Below, piece after piece: positions 17,147-26,578 of a stretch of 64,000 nucleotides of DNA. This stretch comes from Puniceibacterium sp. IMCC21224. Its GTDB lineage: Bacteria; Pseudomonadota; Alphaproteobacteria; Rhodobacterales; Rhodobacteraceae. The notes under the pieces were generated by a model that saw nothing but the letters and a program-made list of their open reading frames with translations, was not told the DNA's origin and ran no database searches. The stretch spans positions 1,984,001 to 2,048,000 of the forward strand of contig NZ_LDPY01000001.1 of assembly GCF_001038505.1 (NCBI RefSeq), read 5' to 3'. Position 1 is the stretch's first letter, and each line of letters begins with the position of its first letter. Both the position numbers and the translations under genes were made by a program.

Positions 17147-18304
17147 ATGCCAGTCATCAACCGGATTGCAGAATTCGCCGAAGATATGACCGCATGGCGG
17201 CGTCATCTGCATCAACACCCTGAACTGGGGCTGGAGTGTCATCAGACGGCTGAATTTGTAGCAGACAAGCTGCGCGAATTTGGTGTCGACGAGGTGCACC
17301 AGGGGTTGGCGACCAGTGGCGTGGTGGGGGTGATCCGTGGGCGTGGTCCGGGGCCTGTCACTGGCTTGCGCGCTGATATGGATGCGCTGCCGATGGCGGA
17401 AGAGACCGGGGCGGACTGGGCGTCGACCATCCCCGGCCGGATGCATGCCTGTGGCCATGATGGTCACACCACGATGCTGCTGGGCGCGGCGCGGTATCTG
17501 GCCGAGACGCGAAATTTCAGCGGCTCCGTGGCGCTGATCTTTCAGCCTGCCGAAGAGACGATTGGCGGCGGGCGCATCATGGTCGAAGAGGGCATGATGG
17601 AGCGGTTTAGCATAGATCAGGTCTATGCCCTGCACACCGATCCGTTTGGCGATCTGGGCGAATTTCGCACCAGGCCGGGGCCGATCATGGCGGCGGTGGA
17701 TGACTGGACCATCACGGTGCGTGGCAAGGGCGGGCATGCCGCCTATCCGCAGGATTGCAGCGATCCGATGCCCTGCGCGCTGGCCATCGGGCAGGCACTG
17801 CAAACCATCGTGTCGCGCAATGCCAATCCGCTGGCGGCCGCAGTGGTATCGTTGACCCAGGTGCATGGTGGCACGGCCCACAACATTATCCCCGAAAAGG
17901 TGACACTTGCAGGCACGACGCGCACCTTTGACGCTGATTTGCGCGATCTAGCCGAGGCGCGTTTGCGTGCAATCGCTGCCGGGCAGGCGGCCAGCTATGG
18001 TGTCACGGCTGAGGTGGATTATGAGCGGAATTACCCGCCGACGGTCAACCACGCCGAGCAGACGCAGTTGGCGGTTCAGGTGGCGCGGTCAGTGTCAGGC
18101 CAGGTGATCGACGATTTAGCGCCCGAGATGGGAGCCGAGGATTTTTCCTATATGCTGAACAGCCGCCCTGGCGCATTTCTGTTTCTGGGGCAGGGCAAAG
18201 GGCCGTCGGTGCATCATCCAAAATTTGATTTCAATGATGCCGCCGCCCCCTATGGCGCGTCGTTCTTTGCTGAACTGATCGCGCGGTTGCAGCCGCCAGA
18301 GTGA
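17147..18304 (+). CDS. M20-family metallo-amidohydrolase (hippurate hydrolase/carboxypeptidase-like), copy 1
   Basis: A 385-residue M20D amidohydrolase that removes an acyl or amino-acid group from an amide; substrate unknown. The start at 17147 has AAGGAG eight bases upstream. WRRHLHQHPELGLE is the standard opening; metal ligands are in HACGHDGHT; the catalytic Glu is in QPAEETIGGG; the lid domain starts near residue 180; MGAEDFSYML near the C-terminus supplies another ligand. It is 54 bases upstream of a paralogue with the same architecture. Confidence 0.9.
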   Translation: MPVINRIAEFAEDMTAWRRHLHQHPELGLECHQTAEFVADKLREFGVDEVHQGLATSGVVGVIRGRGPGPVTGLRADMDALPMAEETGADWASTIPGRMHACGHDGHTTMLLGAARYLAETRNFSGSVALIFQPAEETIGGGRIMVEEGMMERFSIDQVYALHTDPFGDLGEFRTRPGPIMAAVDDWTITVRGKGGHAAYPQDCSDPMPCALAIGQALQTIVSRNANPLAAAVVSLTQVHGGTAHNIIPEKVTLAGTTRTFDADLRDLAEARLRAIAAGQAASYGVTAEVDYERNYPPTVNHAEQTQLAVQVARSVSGQVIDDLAPEMGAEDFSYMLNSRPGAFLFLGQGKGPSVHHPKFDFNDAAAPYGASFFAELIARLQPPE

Positions 18305-18358
18305 GGCTTGCGCCCCGGGCGGCTAGGTGATTGAGTGCCGCAAAAAAGGAGTCGCCCC

Positions 18359-19519
18359 ATGCCCGTTCTCAATCGCATTGCCGCTTTTTCGGATGAAATG
18401 ACGGGCTGGCGTCGCCATTTGCACCAGCATCCCGAACTGGGTCTGGAATGTCATAATACCGCCCGCTTTGTCATTGATAAGCTAAAGGAATTCGGGATCA
18501 CCGACATTCACGAAGGCATCGCCACCAGTGGCGTTGTCGCGATTATCGAGGGACGGGGTGATGGCCCCACCATCGGGTTGCGCGCCGATATGGACGCCCT
18601 GCCGATGGACGAGACCAGCGGCGTGGCCTATGCCTCGACCGTGCCGGGCAAGATGCACGCCTGCGGCCATGACGGCCATACGACCATGCTGCTGGGGGCG
18701 GCGAAATATCTGGCTGAGACGCGCAATTTCTCGGGTCGGGTGGCGCTGATCTTTCAGCCCGCCGAAGAGGGCGAAGGCGGTGGCCGCATCATGGTCGAAG
18801 AAGGCATGATGGACAGGTTCGACATCGCGCAGGTGTACGGCATCCACAACGCGCCCGGTGACCCGGTGGGTCATATCGGAACCAACCCCGGTGCGCTGAT
18901 GGCGGGGGTCGATACCTTTTGGGTTGATGTACAGGGCGTCGGGGGCCATGGCGCGATGCCTTATCAGACCCGTGATCCGATCATGGCGGCAGTGGCGATG
19001 GTGCAATCGCTTCAAACGATTGTTAGCCGCAATATCAATGCGTTAGATCGCGTTGTTGTGACGGTGACGCAGATCCACGCCGGGTCGGGTACCAACATCA
19101 TTCCAGACACGGCGCAGATCGTTGGCACGGTACGCACCTTTCGTCCCGAAATGCAGGCACTGGTGAAAGAGCGCATGGCCACCATTGTCGAACATCAGGC
19201 GGCGGTGTTCGGAATGACGGCTGATCTCACATATGAGGATGGCTATCCCCCGACGGTAAACCACCCGGAACAGACGGCACTGGCCGCTGCGGTGGCGCGC
19301 GATGTGGTCGGGGCTGAGCGTGTGAACGAGGCCGCTGACCCGATTATGGCAGCCGAGGATTTCTCGTATATGTTGCAGGCGCGGCCTGGGGCGTATCTGT
19401 TCCTCGGGCAGGGCGATACTGCGTCCTGCCATCATCCGGCGTATGATTTCTGTGACGAGATCGCGCCGGTCGGGGCGACCTTTTTTGCCAGGCTGGTTGA
19501 AACCGCCCAGCCGGTATAG
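18359..19519 (+). CDS. M20-family metallo-amidohydrolase, copy 2
   Basis: A 386-residue paralogue of the preceding gene, starting MPVLNRIAAFSDEM versus MPVINRIAEFAEDM, with AAAAAGGAG upstream. It keeps every metal and catalytic motif (HACGHDGHT, QPAEEGEGGG, AAEDFSYML). The substrate-side segments differ: IHNAPGDPVGHIGTNPG where copy 1 has LHTDPFGDLGEFRTRPG. The tandem duplication with diverged pocket segments suggests different substrates. The agmatinase-family gene follows after 43 bases. Confidence 0.9.
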   Translation: MPVLNRIAAFSDEMTGWRRHLHQHPELGLECHNTARFVIDKLKEFGITDIHEGIATSGVVAIIEGRGDGPTIGLRADMDALPMDETSGVAYASTVPGKMHACGHDGHTTMLLGAAKYLAETRNFSGRVALIFQPAEEGEGGGRIMVEEGMMDRFDIAQVYGIHNAPGDPVGHIGTNPGALMAGVDTFWVDVQGVGGHGAMPYQTRDPIMAAVAMVQSLQTIVSRNINALDRVVVTVTQIHAGSGTNIIPDTAQIVGTVRTFRPEMQALVKERMATIVEHQAAVFGMTADLTYEDGYPPTVNHPEQTALAAAVARDVVGAERVNEAADPIMAAEDFSYMLQARPGAYLFLGQGDTASCHHPAYDFCDEIAPVGATFFARLVETAQPV

Positions 19520-19562
19520 TGGCATCGCTTTCCATATCACGACCTGAAAGGGCATCCAATTC

Positions 19563-20528
19563 ATGGCACTTGAAGACGCAAAAAACCAGATTGATCAGGC
19601 GTTTACCCGCGATAATTTGCGTGGTCTGAGCTATGAAAACGCCTTTGGTGGCGCGACCTCTTTTCTGCGCCGCCGCTATACCAAGGATCTGACCGGTGTT
19701 GATGTGGCGGTGACGGGCATTCCGTTCGATCAGTCCGTCACCAACCGGCCCGGCACCCGGCTGGGCCCCCGCGCCATCCGCGAAGCGAGCAGCCTGCAAC
19801 CATATGATCCGCCTTATGGCTGGGGCTTTGATCCGCTGGGTGAATTTGCGGTGGTGGATTATGGCGACGTGGCGTTTGACTATGCCAAGGTCAGCGCCTT
19901 TCCCGAGGCAGTGACCGCGCATATCCGGGGGATTCTTGCGTCGGGGGCCGCGTCGGTGGTGCTGGGCGGCGATCATTTCATCACTCTGCCGATTCTGCGG
20001 GCTTATGTTGAAAAATTCGGTCCGGTGGCGCTGGTGCAATTTGATGCCCATTCCGACAGCTGGGTCGATGATGACCCGGAACGGATCGACCACGGGACCT
20101 TTGTGTACAAGGCGGTGCGCGAGGGGCTGATCCTGCCGGAAAAATCCGTGGCCATCGGTATCCGCACCGAAAACCCTGACACCATGGGCGTGCATATCAT
20201 CGACGCGCCCGAGGTGCACCGCACCGGCCCGTCTGCGGTGGCGGCGCGGGTGCACGAGATTGTCGGCGACACCCCGTGCTATCTGACGTTTGACATCGAT
20301 TGCCTCGACCCCGCCTTTGCGCCGGGCACCGGAACGCCGGTCTGGGGCGGGTTAAGTTCGGCGCAGGCAGCTGTTATCCTGCGGGAAATCGCCGGTTTGA
20401 ACGTTCTGGGCGGCGATGTGGTTGAGGTCTCGCCACCTTTCGACAATACCGGAGCGACGGCGGTGGCCGGAGCCCATGTGGCGATGGAGATTCTGTGCCT
20501 TTGGGGCTGGACGCGACGAGTTGGATGA
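19563..20528 (+). CDS. speB: Agmatinase-family ureohydrolase
   Basis: A 321-residue ureohydrolase of the arginase/agmatinase fold, releasing urea from agmatine or a related guanidino compound. Metal motifs are complete: GGDHFIT, DAHSD, and DIDCLDPAFAPGTGTP, with VEVSPPFD near the end. NRPGTRLGPRAIREAS is typical of agmatinases. Being third in a run after two M20 amidohydrolases suggests a pathway for acylated guanidino or arginine-derived compounds, so agmatine itself is not proven as substrate. Confidence 0.85.
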   Translation: MALEDAKNQIDQAFTRDNLRGLSYENAFGGATSFLRRRYTKDLTGVDVAVTGIPFDQSVTNRPGTRLGPRAIREASSLQPYDPPYGWGFDPLGEFAVVDYGDVAFDYAKVSAFPEAVTAHIRGILASGAASVVLGGDHFITLPILRAYVEKFGPVALVQFDAHSDSWVDDDPERIDHGTFVYKAVREGLILPEKSVAIGIRTENPDTMGVHIIDAPEVHRTGPSAVAARVHEIVGDTPCYLTFDIDCLDPAFAPGTGTPVWGGLSSAQAAVILREIAGLNVLGGDVVEVSPPFDNTGATAVAGAHVAMEILCLWGWTRRVG

Positions 20529-20585
20529 TCAGCGCGCGCAGGCGCCCGGCGGCCCGGAAATGAAGTCAAAAAGGGATAAGGCGGC

Positions 20586-21002
20586 GTGCGGATGATATTC
20601 TGGATCATTGTGCTGGCAATTGTGGGCTGTCTTGTGTGGATTCGGCTTGCCCCTTCCAACCCTGAGGTGTGGAATGTCGATCCGATGGTAACTGCGGATC
20701 AGGATCTGGCGAGTGGTGTGCGGCGCGGTTTTCAGGGCGGGCGCCCGACAATGGAAGTTCTGGATCGCGTCATCCTAGCCACCCCCCGGACCGAGATTCT
20801 TGCGGGGTCGATTGATGCGGGCCTGATCACCTATGTCACACGCTCTGAATGGATGGGCTTCCCGGATTACACCACGGTGCAGTTGAACGACGACAGGGTG
20901 GAACTCTATGCCCGCCTGCGCTTTGGCCAGTCGGATATGGGCACCAACAAGGCGCGGGTCGAAGGATGGCTGAGTGCTGTTGCGGCCCAGCAGGGCGATT
21001 GA
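20586..21002 (+). CDS. DUF1499 family protein
   Basis: A 138-residue protein with one N-terminal membrane helix (MIFWIIVLAIVGCLVWIRLA) and a DUF1499 domain (residues about 35-130; EVLDRVILATPRTEILAGS, then YVTRSEWMGFPDYTTV). The GTG at 20586 has AAGG four bases upstream; an ATG two codons later (20592) is equally possible. Function is unknown; related proteins are membrane-attached and widely conserved in alphaproteobacteria. It lies between speB and prfA. Confidence 0.8.
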   Translation: MRMIFWIIVLAIVGCLVWIRLAPSNPEVWNVDPMVTADQDLASGVRRGFQGGRPTMEVLDRVILATPRTEILAGSIDAGLITYVTRSEWMGFPDYTTVQLNDDRVELYARLRFGQSDMGTNKARVEGWLSAVAAQQGD

Positions 21003-21069
21003 ACGTCGTGCACTGGTTCGTGGGATGCCACCCTTGACGGCGCTGGCGGGATAAGGGACAGACAGCCGC

Positions 21070-22119
21070 ATGGTTCCTGCAGAGCGTCTTGCCCAGATCA
21101 CCCAGCGTTTCGAATATCTTGAGGCCAGGATGGCCCAGGGGGGTGGCGACGTTGCGACCTTTGGTCGGGAATACGCCGAACTGAAACCCGTGGTGGATCA
21201 GATTGCTGCGTGGCGCCGCCTGGTCGATGGCATCGCCGAGGCCGAGGCGCTGTGCTCAGATCCCGAGATGCGCGCATTGGCCGAAGATGAATTGCAAGAG
21301 CTGCGCCGTGCATTGCCAGAGTCCGAGCGCGTTTTGCTGGTGGCCCTGTTGCCGCGCGATGCCGCCGACACCCGACCGGCGATGCTGGAAATCCGGCCCG
21401 GTACGGGCGGGGATGAGGCCGCATTGTTCGCCGCTGACCTGCTTCGGATGTACCAGCGCTATGCCGAGGCGCAGGGATGGCGCGTCGATATCATCGAAGA
21501 GCAGACAACCGAACTGGGCGGAATCAAGGAAGTGATCGCCCATGTCACCGGCACCGATGTCTTTGCCCGTCTCAAGTTCGAAAGCGGCGTTCACCGTGTC
21601 CAGCGTGTCCCGTCGACCGAAAGCGGCGGACGTATCCACACCTCTGCCGCAACAGTGGCCGTTCTGCCCGAGGCCGAAGAGGTCGACATAAAGATCGACG
21701 CTAACGACCTGCGCATCGACACCATGCGTAGTTCTGGGGCTGGCGGGCAGCACGTCAACACCACTGATTCGGCGGTACGGATCACGCATATCCCGTCGGG
21801 CATTGTCGTCACCTCGTCGGAAAAGTCGCAGCACCGCAACCGCGAGATTGCCATGCAGGTGCTACGGACCCGCCTGTTCGATATGGAACGGCAAAAGGCT
21901 GACAGCGCCCGATCCGCTGATCGCAAGGCGCAGGTGGGCAGCGGCGACCGGTCGGAACGAATCCGCACCTACAACTTTCCCCAAGGCAGGATGACCGATC
22001 ACCGCATCAATCTGACGCTTTATAAGCTGGATCAGGTGATGCAGGGCGATCTGGACGAAGTGATTGACGCGCTGACCGCCGATGCACAGGCCAGCGCATT
22101 GGCCGAGATGGGCGGATGA
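21070..22119 (+). CDS. prfA: Peptide chain release factor 1
   Basis: A 349-residue RF1 that recognises UAA and UAG. The GGQ motif is at residues 225-227 ([15 protein letters not shown]), and the peptide anticodon region precedes it. [17 protein letters not shown] and [18 protein letters not shown] are diagnostic. The length is slightly below the usual 355-360. Its stop overlaps the prmC start by four bases, so the factor and its methylase are co-translated. Confidence 0.96.
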   Translation: MVPAERLAQITQRFEYLEARMAQGGGDVATFGREYAELKPVVDQIAAWRRLVDGIAEAEALCSDPEMRALAEDELQELRRALPESERVLLVALLPRDAADTRPAMLEIRPGTGGDEAALFAADLLRMYQRYAEAQGWRVDIIEEQTTELGGIKEVIAHVTGTDVFARLKFESGVHRVQRVPSTESGGRIHTSAATVAVLPEAEEVDIKIDANDLRIDTMRSSGAGGQHVNTTDSAVRITHIPSGIVVTSSEKSQHRNREIAMQVLRTRLFDMERQKADSARSADRKAQVGSGDRSERIRTYNFPQGRMTDHRINLTLYKLDQVMQGDLDEVIDALTADAQASALAEMGG

Positions 22120-22970
22120 GCGCAGTCGCCACTGGTTCGCAACTTCTGGCGCGCGCGACCCGAACCCTGAACGCCGCCGACGTGCCCGATGCCGGGCGTG
22201 ATGCGCGCCGGTTGCTGGCGCATGTGTTGCGGGTGCCTGCCGGACGGCTGACGCTGTTTTTGCCCGAACCTGTCGAGGCAGATCTTGCCGCGAACTTTGA
22301 CGCGTTGATCGAACGTCGCGCCCTGCGTGTGCCTGTATCGCATCTGACCGGGCGCCGCCTGTTTTACGGACGCGAATTTCTGGTGACGCCCGAGGTGCTG
22401 GACCCGCGCCCCGAAACCGAAACGTTGATCGAGGCGGCGCTGGCCGAACCGTTCGAACGGGTTCTGGATCTGGGTACTGGATCGGGTTGTATCGTGCTGA
22501 CGCTGGTCTCTGAAATGGCTGGCAGCATCGGTGTTGGCACTGACCTCAGCGATGCGGCGCTGAACGTCGCGTTCTGGAACCGCAACGCTCTGAAGCTGGA
22601 ATCGCGGGTGTCGCTGGTACAGGGCAGTTGGTTCGATCCGATCACGGGGCAGGCGCCGTTCGACCTGATCGTGTCGAACCCGCCCTATATCGCCATGGAC
22701 GAAATGCCTGGGCTGTCGCCCGAAGTGCGCGAGTTTGAACCGCACCTGGCCCTGACTGACGGGGGCGATGGGTTGCTGTGTCACGCCGCGATCTGTCGTG
22801 CCGCGCCTGCGCATTTGGCCCCCGGCGGGCGGCTGATGATCGAAATTGGCCCGACCCAGGCGCGGGACGTCTGCGACATGATGACCCGGGCGGGTCTGAC
22901 GGATTTGCGGGTTATTGCTGATTTGGATGGCCGCGACCGTGTGGTTTTGGGCATAAACCCGCGAAAATAG
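22116..22970 (+). CDS. prmC: Release factor glutamine N5-methyltransferase
   Basis: A 284-residue SAM-dependent methylase that modifies the Gln of the GGQ motif in release factors. An N-terminal helical domain (1-85) recognises the factor. The Rossmann domain has [14 protein letters not shown] for SAM and VSNPPYIAM (NPPY at 188-191), which holds the target amide. It is coupled to prfA by ATGA overlap, the usual arrangement. Confidence 0.95.
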   Translation: MSAVATGSQLLARATRTLNAADVPDAGRDARRLLAHVLRVPAGRLTLFLPEPVEADLAANFDALIERRALRVPVSHLTGRRLFYGREFLVTPEVLDPRPETETLIEAALAEPFERVLDLGTGSGCIVLTLVSEMAGSIGVGTDLSDAALNVAFWNRNALKLESRVSLVQGSWFDPITGQAPFDLIVSNPPYIAMDEMPGLSPEVREFEPHLALTDGGDGLLCHAAICRAAPAHLAPGGRLMIEIGPTQARDVCDMMTRAGLTDLRVIADLDGRDRVVLGINPRK

Positions 22971-23179
22971 GACCAATAGGGTCTAATCATCATGAGTTCC
23001 GCGTTTTTTGCTTGTGCGGGGCGCAAGGCATGGTTAGCTAGTCCGCAGTTGAGACGGTGGATGCCCTAGGGCGGTCCCGCTTGACGACAAGCCACCCTTA
23101 GACGTGATCCGGCAGATTTGGTGCAAAAAGCACCCAAAGCGGTCACAGGAACAGTCACAAACAAGGCTGAATTTACCTT

Positions 23180-24016
23180 ATGAGATCTTCTAAAACACGT
23201 TCGCGGTCCAAGTCTAACCGCAACCGCTCGACCGTTGGGAATGTTGTCAACCGGGTGTTCGACAGCTCTGGCCCCGAAAGCAAGGTGCGCGGGACGCCAC
23301 AGCAGATCATCGACAAATACAACCAGCTTGCCCGTGATGCGCAGCTGAGCAATGATCGCGTTGCGGCCGAGAACTTTCAGCAGCACGCTGAGCATTACAT
23401 GCGCATGCTGAGCGAGGCGACCCGCGAACAAGAGCAGCGTCGCGAGCAGCAGGAACGCGAAAATCGCGAGCGCCAGACCCAGCGTAATGACAGCAGTGGT
23501 GGCAACCATAATAACCAAAACAACAATAACAACCAATCCGGCGGGCAGAATAATTCTGGCGGTCAGGACGCGGGCAATGGCGGCCCGGATCAGGGTAGCA
23601 ATGACCGCGGACAGCAGAATCGTGATCAGCGCGACAACAATCGTCAGAACTCTCGTCGCGAACAGCCGCAGTTTGAGCGCAGCGATGACGTCGTTGATCT
23701 GTCAGACGACAGCACAAACGATAGCGGTTTAGTCGAGACACCGGAAAATTCGGTCGCGCCGACACCTGTGAAAGAGCACGCTGCTCCGGTTTCCAAGACG
23801 AACGATCAAGGTGGCGTGACGCCGGCTCCGGCTCCTGCGGCAGTCGAAGCACCGGTGGCAGAGGCTCCTGTGGCCGGTGACCAAACCGCGCCCGAAGCCG
23901 AGGCGAAACCCAAGCCCAAGCCGCGCCGCAAACCGCGCAAGAAACCCGAACCCAAGCCGGACAGTGAAAGCGCCGCGACCGTAGCACCTGGTGAAACCCC
24001 CAGCGCCGCCGAGTAA
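23180..24016 (+). CDS. DUF4167 protein with disordered Asn/Gln-rich linker
   Basis: A 278-residue alphaproteobacterial protein. Residues 1-80 form the DUF4167 domain: a basic start (SSKTRSRSKSNRNRS), then VGNVVNRVFDSSGPESKVRG, TPQQIIDKYNQLARDAQ, and a helix ending HAEHYMRML. Residues 85-165 are low-complexity (Arg/Glu, then Asn/Gln/Gly runs), followed by an acidic stretch and a Pro/Ala/Lys-rich tail with repeats of KPKP. The basic head and the disordered, charged body suggest nucleic-acid or ribosome association, which is inference. No catalytic motif is seen. Confidence 0.85.
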   Translation: MRSSKTRSRSKSNRNRSTVGNVVNRVFDSSGPESKVRGTPQQIIDKYNQLARDAQLSNDRVAAENFQQHAEHYMRMLSEATREQEQRREQQERENRERQTQRNDSSGGNHNNQNNNNNQSGGQNNSGGQDAGNGGPDQGSNDRGQQNRDQRDNNRQNSRREQPQFERSDDVVDLSDDSTNDSGLVETPENSVAPTPVKEHAAPVSKTNDQGGVTPAPAPAAVEAPVAEAPVAGDQTAPEAEAKPKPKPRRKPRKKPEPKPDSESAATVAPGETPSAAE

Positions 24017-24044
24017 CCTCGGCATTCCCGCTTGGAATCAGCTC

Positions 24045-24890
24045 TCAGCGCGCGGCGGCAACGGCACGCGCGAGGGCGCAGAACCCTTCCAGAGGCACTT
24101 GTTCGGCGCGCTCTGTCGGTGCGATTCCGGATTCGCGCAACAGATCCTCGATATCCGGATGCAGGCCGCGCAGCGCGGCGCGCAGCATTTTGCGGCGCTG
24201 ATTAAAGGCCATCGCCACAACCTGCTCAAGTACCTTAGGCTCCGCAGGAAATCGCGGCGCGGGGAGGGCAGTCAGATGCACCACGGCGGAACTCACTTTG
24301 GGGGCTGGCGTGAACGCTTCGGGTGGCAGCGACAGTACGATCTGCGCCCGTGTGCGCCACTGCGCCAGCAACGCCAGTCGCCCGTAGGCTTTTGATCCCG
24401 GTATGGCGACGATTCGTTCAGCCACTTCTCGCTGGAACATCAGCGTGAGGGATGACCAGAATGGCGGCCACTCGGGCGGAGTCAGCCAGCGCACCAACAG
24501 TTCGGTGCCCACATTGTAGGGCAGATTGGCGGCAATCGCGATCGGCGGCGTCAGATGTGCCAGTGCGTCGACCTTTAGCGCATCGCCCTCGATCACCTGC
24601 AGCCGACCGGGGTAGGCTGCGGAGATCTGGGCCAGAGCTGGCAGGCAGCGGGCGTCCTTTTCGATGGCCAGTACACGGCGCGCACCCTCGGCCAGTAGGC
24701 CGCGGGTCAGCCCGCCGGGGCCGGGCCCGATTTCCAGGACATCCATGCCTGTCAGATCCCCGGCCTGGCGCGCAATCTTGGCGGTCAGGTTCAGGTCCAG
24801 CAGAAAGTTCTGCCCCAGCGACTTGCGCGCCACCAGCCCGTGTTCGGCGATGACCCGGCTGAGGGGGGGAAGGTCGTCAATGCCGCTCAT
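24045..24890 (-). CDS. rsmA: 16S rRNA adenine dimethyltransferase RsmA (KsgA)
   Basis: A 281-residue SAM-dependent enzyme that dimethylates two adenines near the 3' end of 16S rRNA during 30S assembly. [18 protein letters not shown] is the family opening; [14 protein letters not shown] is the SAM motif; [14 protein letters not shown] is the target-base NLPY motif; [14 protein letters not shown] marks the C-terminal domain. Convergent with the DUF4167 gene. An IS element starts 223 bases upstream of its start. Confidence 0.96.
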   Translation of the reverse strand: MSGIDDLPPLSRVIAEHGLVARKSLGQNFLLDLNLTAKIARQAGDLTGMDVLEIGPGPGGLTRGLLAEGARRVLAIEKDARCLPALAQISAAYPGRLQVIEGDALKVDALAHLTPPIAIAANLPYNVGTELLVRWLTPPEWPPFWSSLTLMFQREVAERIVAIPGSKAYGRLALLAQWRTRAQIVLSLPPEAFTPAPKVSSAVVHLTALPAPRFPAEPKVLEQVVAMAFNQRRKMLRAALRGLHPDIEDLLRESGIAPTERAEQVPLEGFCALARAVAAAR

Positions 24891-25188
24891 GTCTTCTTCT
24901 CTTCAAAAATATGCAGTATCGGGTCGCAAGCGCACCAACAGGCACAATCCTCTAGCGTCCTCTGCCGCGGATTTCAATCGCGCCGGAACAAAAGGCGAAT
25001 TCGCTCGCTGCAGTACCTGATAGCCGACGGTACGCTCAGGCGAAACTGGCAGAAACCTCCGCGAACAGGGAAAAGGTGGGCTGTGCTCACGACGCTCTGT
25101 CTGCTTCTGCTCTGCCCCCTAAAAACTGGACCATTTTGAATTAGAGTTTCCGACTGCTACTTTCCTGGCTGGAAAAGGAGTGGACGCG

Positions 25189-25455
25189 ATGAAAGCATCC
25201 AAATTCACGGACGCCCAAAAGGCGTTTATTGTTAAGCAAGGTAATGAGGGCACGACGGTTGCGGAGATTTGCCGCAAGTCCGGGATAAGTCCGGCGACGT
25301 ATTTCAACTGGAAGAAAAAGTATGAGGGGCTGATGCCGTCAGAGATGCGCCGGTTGCGTGATCTGGAAGACGAGAACAACCGTTTGAAACGGATTGTCGC
25401 TGATCTGACGTTGGATCGTGAGATGTTGCAGGACGTTATCAAGCGAAAGCTCTAA
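25189..25455 (+). CDS. IS3-family transposase OrfA
   Basis: An 88-residue DNA-binding subunit. AAAGGAG lies eight bases before the ATG at 25189. It has a helix-turn-helix (about residues 10-45; [19 protein letters not shown]) followed by a leucine-zipper-like helix ([18 protein letters not shown]). The C-terminus LQDVIKRKL meets the stop at 25453. A -1 slip near 25446-25450 (GAAAG) would continue into [14 protein letters not shown] of OrfB, giving the full transposase. Confidence 0.9.
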   Translation: MKASKFTDAQKAFIVKQGNEGTTVAEICRKSGISPATYFNWKKKYEGLMPSEMRRLRDLEDENNRLKRIVADLTLDREMLQDVIKRKL

Positions 25456-25487
25456 GGCCGGATCGAAAGCGTGAGCTTGTCGATGGG

Positions 25488-26291
25488 ATGCGGTCTGATT
25501 GGCGTGTGTCGATCCGAAAGGCATGTGGTGCTTTGCGGTTTGATTGCTCGACCTATCATTACAAATCCCGCCGCACCGATCCGGCCGCGTTGAAAAAGCG
25601 CATTAAGGAGATTTGTGAGACACGCGTTCGATATGGATATCGGCGCGTCCATTTTGTGTTGCAGCGTGAGGGTTGGCCAGTGAACGCTAAAAAAACATAT
25701 CGTATTTACAAGGAGATGGGTCTTCAACTGCGCAACAAGACACCGAAACGTCGCGTGAAAGCGAAGCTGCGGGATGCTCGCACAGAAGCTGTGAAGAATA
25801 ACGACGTCTGGGCAATGGATTTTGTGCATGATCAACTCGCCACAGGCCGCAAATTGCGCGTTTTGACCGTCGTCGATACGTTCTCGCGCTATGTGCCAAT
25901 TCTAGACGTAAGGTTCAATTATCGCGGTGAGGATGTGGTTAAATCTCTTGATCTGGCTTGTGCCAAGATTGGGTATCCTAAGACCATTCGAGTCGATAAT
26001 GGGCCGGAATTTATCTCTCGGGATCTGGATCTGTGGGCTTATCATCGGGGCGTGGTTTTGGATTTTAGCAGGCCAGGAAAACCGACAGACAACGCCTTCA
26101 TCGAGGCCTTCAACGGTAAGTTTCGCCAGGAATGTTTGAACGCGCATTGGTTCTTGAGCCTTGCGGATGCGGCAGAAAAGGTGGAGACTTGGCGTAGATA
26201 CTACAACGAAGAACGGCCCCACAGCGCGATCGGAAACAAGTCACCGATCATGCTCGTAAAATCAGAAGGTGAAACCAGCCCACCGATCTGA
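25488..26291 (+). CDS. IS3-family transposase OrfB (DDE integrase domain)
   Basis: A 267-residue catalytic subunit in the -1 frame relative to OrfA. The frame is open upstream through [15 protein letters not shown], overlapping the OrfA end, so it is probably made as OrfAB by programmed frameshifting. The N-terminal region ([15 protein letters not shown]) is the HTH_21-type domain. The rve core has DDE residues in [16 protein letters not shown] and [15 protein letters not shown]. The C-terminus [16 protein letters not shown] is typical. No lesions seen. Confidence 0.92.
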   Translation: MRSDWRVSIRKACGALRFDCSTYHYKSRRTDPAALKKRIKEICETRVRYGYRRVHFVLQREGWPVNAKKTYRIYKEMGLQLRNKTPKRRVKAKLRDARTEAVKNNDVWAMDFVHDQLATGRKLRVLTVVDTFSRYVPILDVRFNYRGEDVVKSLDLACAKIGYPKTIRVDNGPEFISRDLDLWAYHRGVVLDFSRPGKPTDNAFIEAFNGKFRQECLNAHWFLSLADAAEKVETWRRYYNEERPHSAIGNKSPIMLVKSEGETSPPI

Positions 26292-26337
26292 CGAAAGCCG
26301 GAAATCTCTAGACCCAGGTGGTCCAAGGTTGGGGGCA

Positions 26338-26394
26338 AGTGCATCAGACCCGCAAACTCTCGTTATAAATTAGGGAACCTCGGGGGGCAGGTCA
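26338..26394 (-). mobile_element. 57-bp terminal remnant of another insertion sequence
   Basis: Read on the minus strand, the stretch begins TGACCTGCCCCCCGAGG exactly where tRNA sequence stops, and runs to the right end of the intact IS3 element. TGACCTGCCCCC resembles the terminus of IS407-group elements. It is best read as the end of an older element that broke the tRNA gene and was later hit or truncated by the intact IS. Alternatively it is an unusual outer end of the same element. Confidence 0.45.
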
Positions 26395-26439
26395 AAAGCG
26401 TTATGAGCACTCTGCTCTAACCAGTTGAGCTACAGGCCC
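26395..26439 (-). pseudogene. 5' fragment of a tRNA(CAU) gene, tRNA-Met type
   Basis: Forty-five bases of an authentic tRNA 5' half: GGGCCTG acceptor strand, the D arm (GCTCAACTGGTTAGAGC), and the anticodon arm GAGTG-CTCATAA-CGCTT with anticodon CAU. After CGCTTT the sequence turns into the TGACCTGCC terminus of a mobile element. The variable loop, T arm and 3' acceptor strand are missing, and they are not found on the far side of the IS (24900-25112). CAU could be elongator Met or lysidine-modified Ile; the fragment cannot decide. Confidence 0.8.
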
Positions 26440-26578
26440 TCCACGCAGCTAATTATTATCCGCGTCGAACGCGTCAAGCGGAATGGGCCGGTGGCGCGCC
26501 CCCCGCATAGCGAACCGGGCCGACCGTTGTTTGGTGCCGAGGGGCAAAGTAGCAGAAACGTGCTGCCATCAGGCGGGG

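Larger units (their letters stand above)
25113..26337 (+). mobile_element. IS3-family insertion sequence (IS407-like group), 1225 bp
   Basis: The left end starts TGCCCCCTAAAAACTGGACC and the right end, read inward, starts TGCCCCCAACCTTGGACCAC. The two match over about 45 bases, sharing TGCCCCC, GGACCA, TAGAG and TTTCCG. Two genes in -1 phase lie between them. The flanking four bases (GCTC and AGTG) do not match, so no target duplication is seen; an adjacent deletion or a nested insertion is likely. The genes look intact, so the element may be active. Confidence 0.88.
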
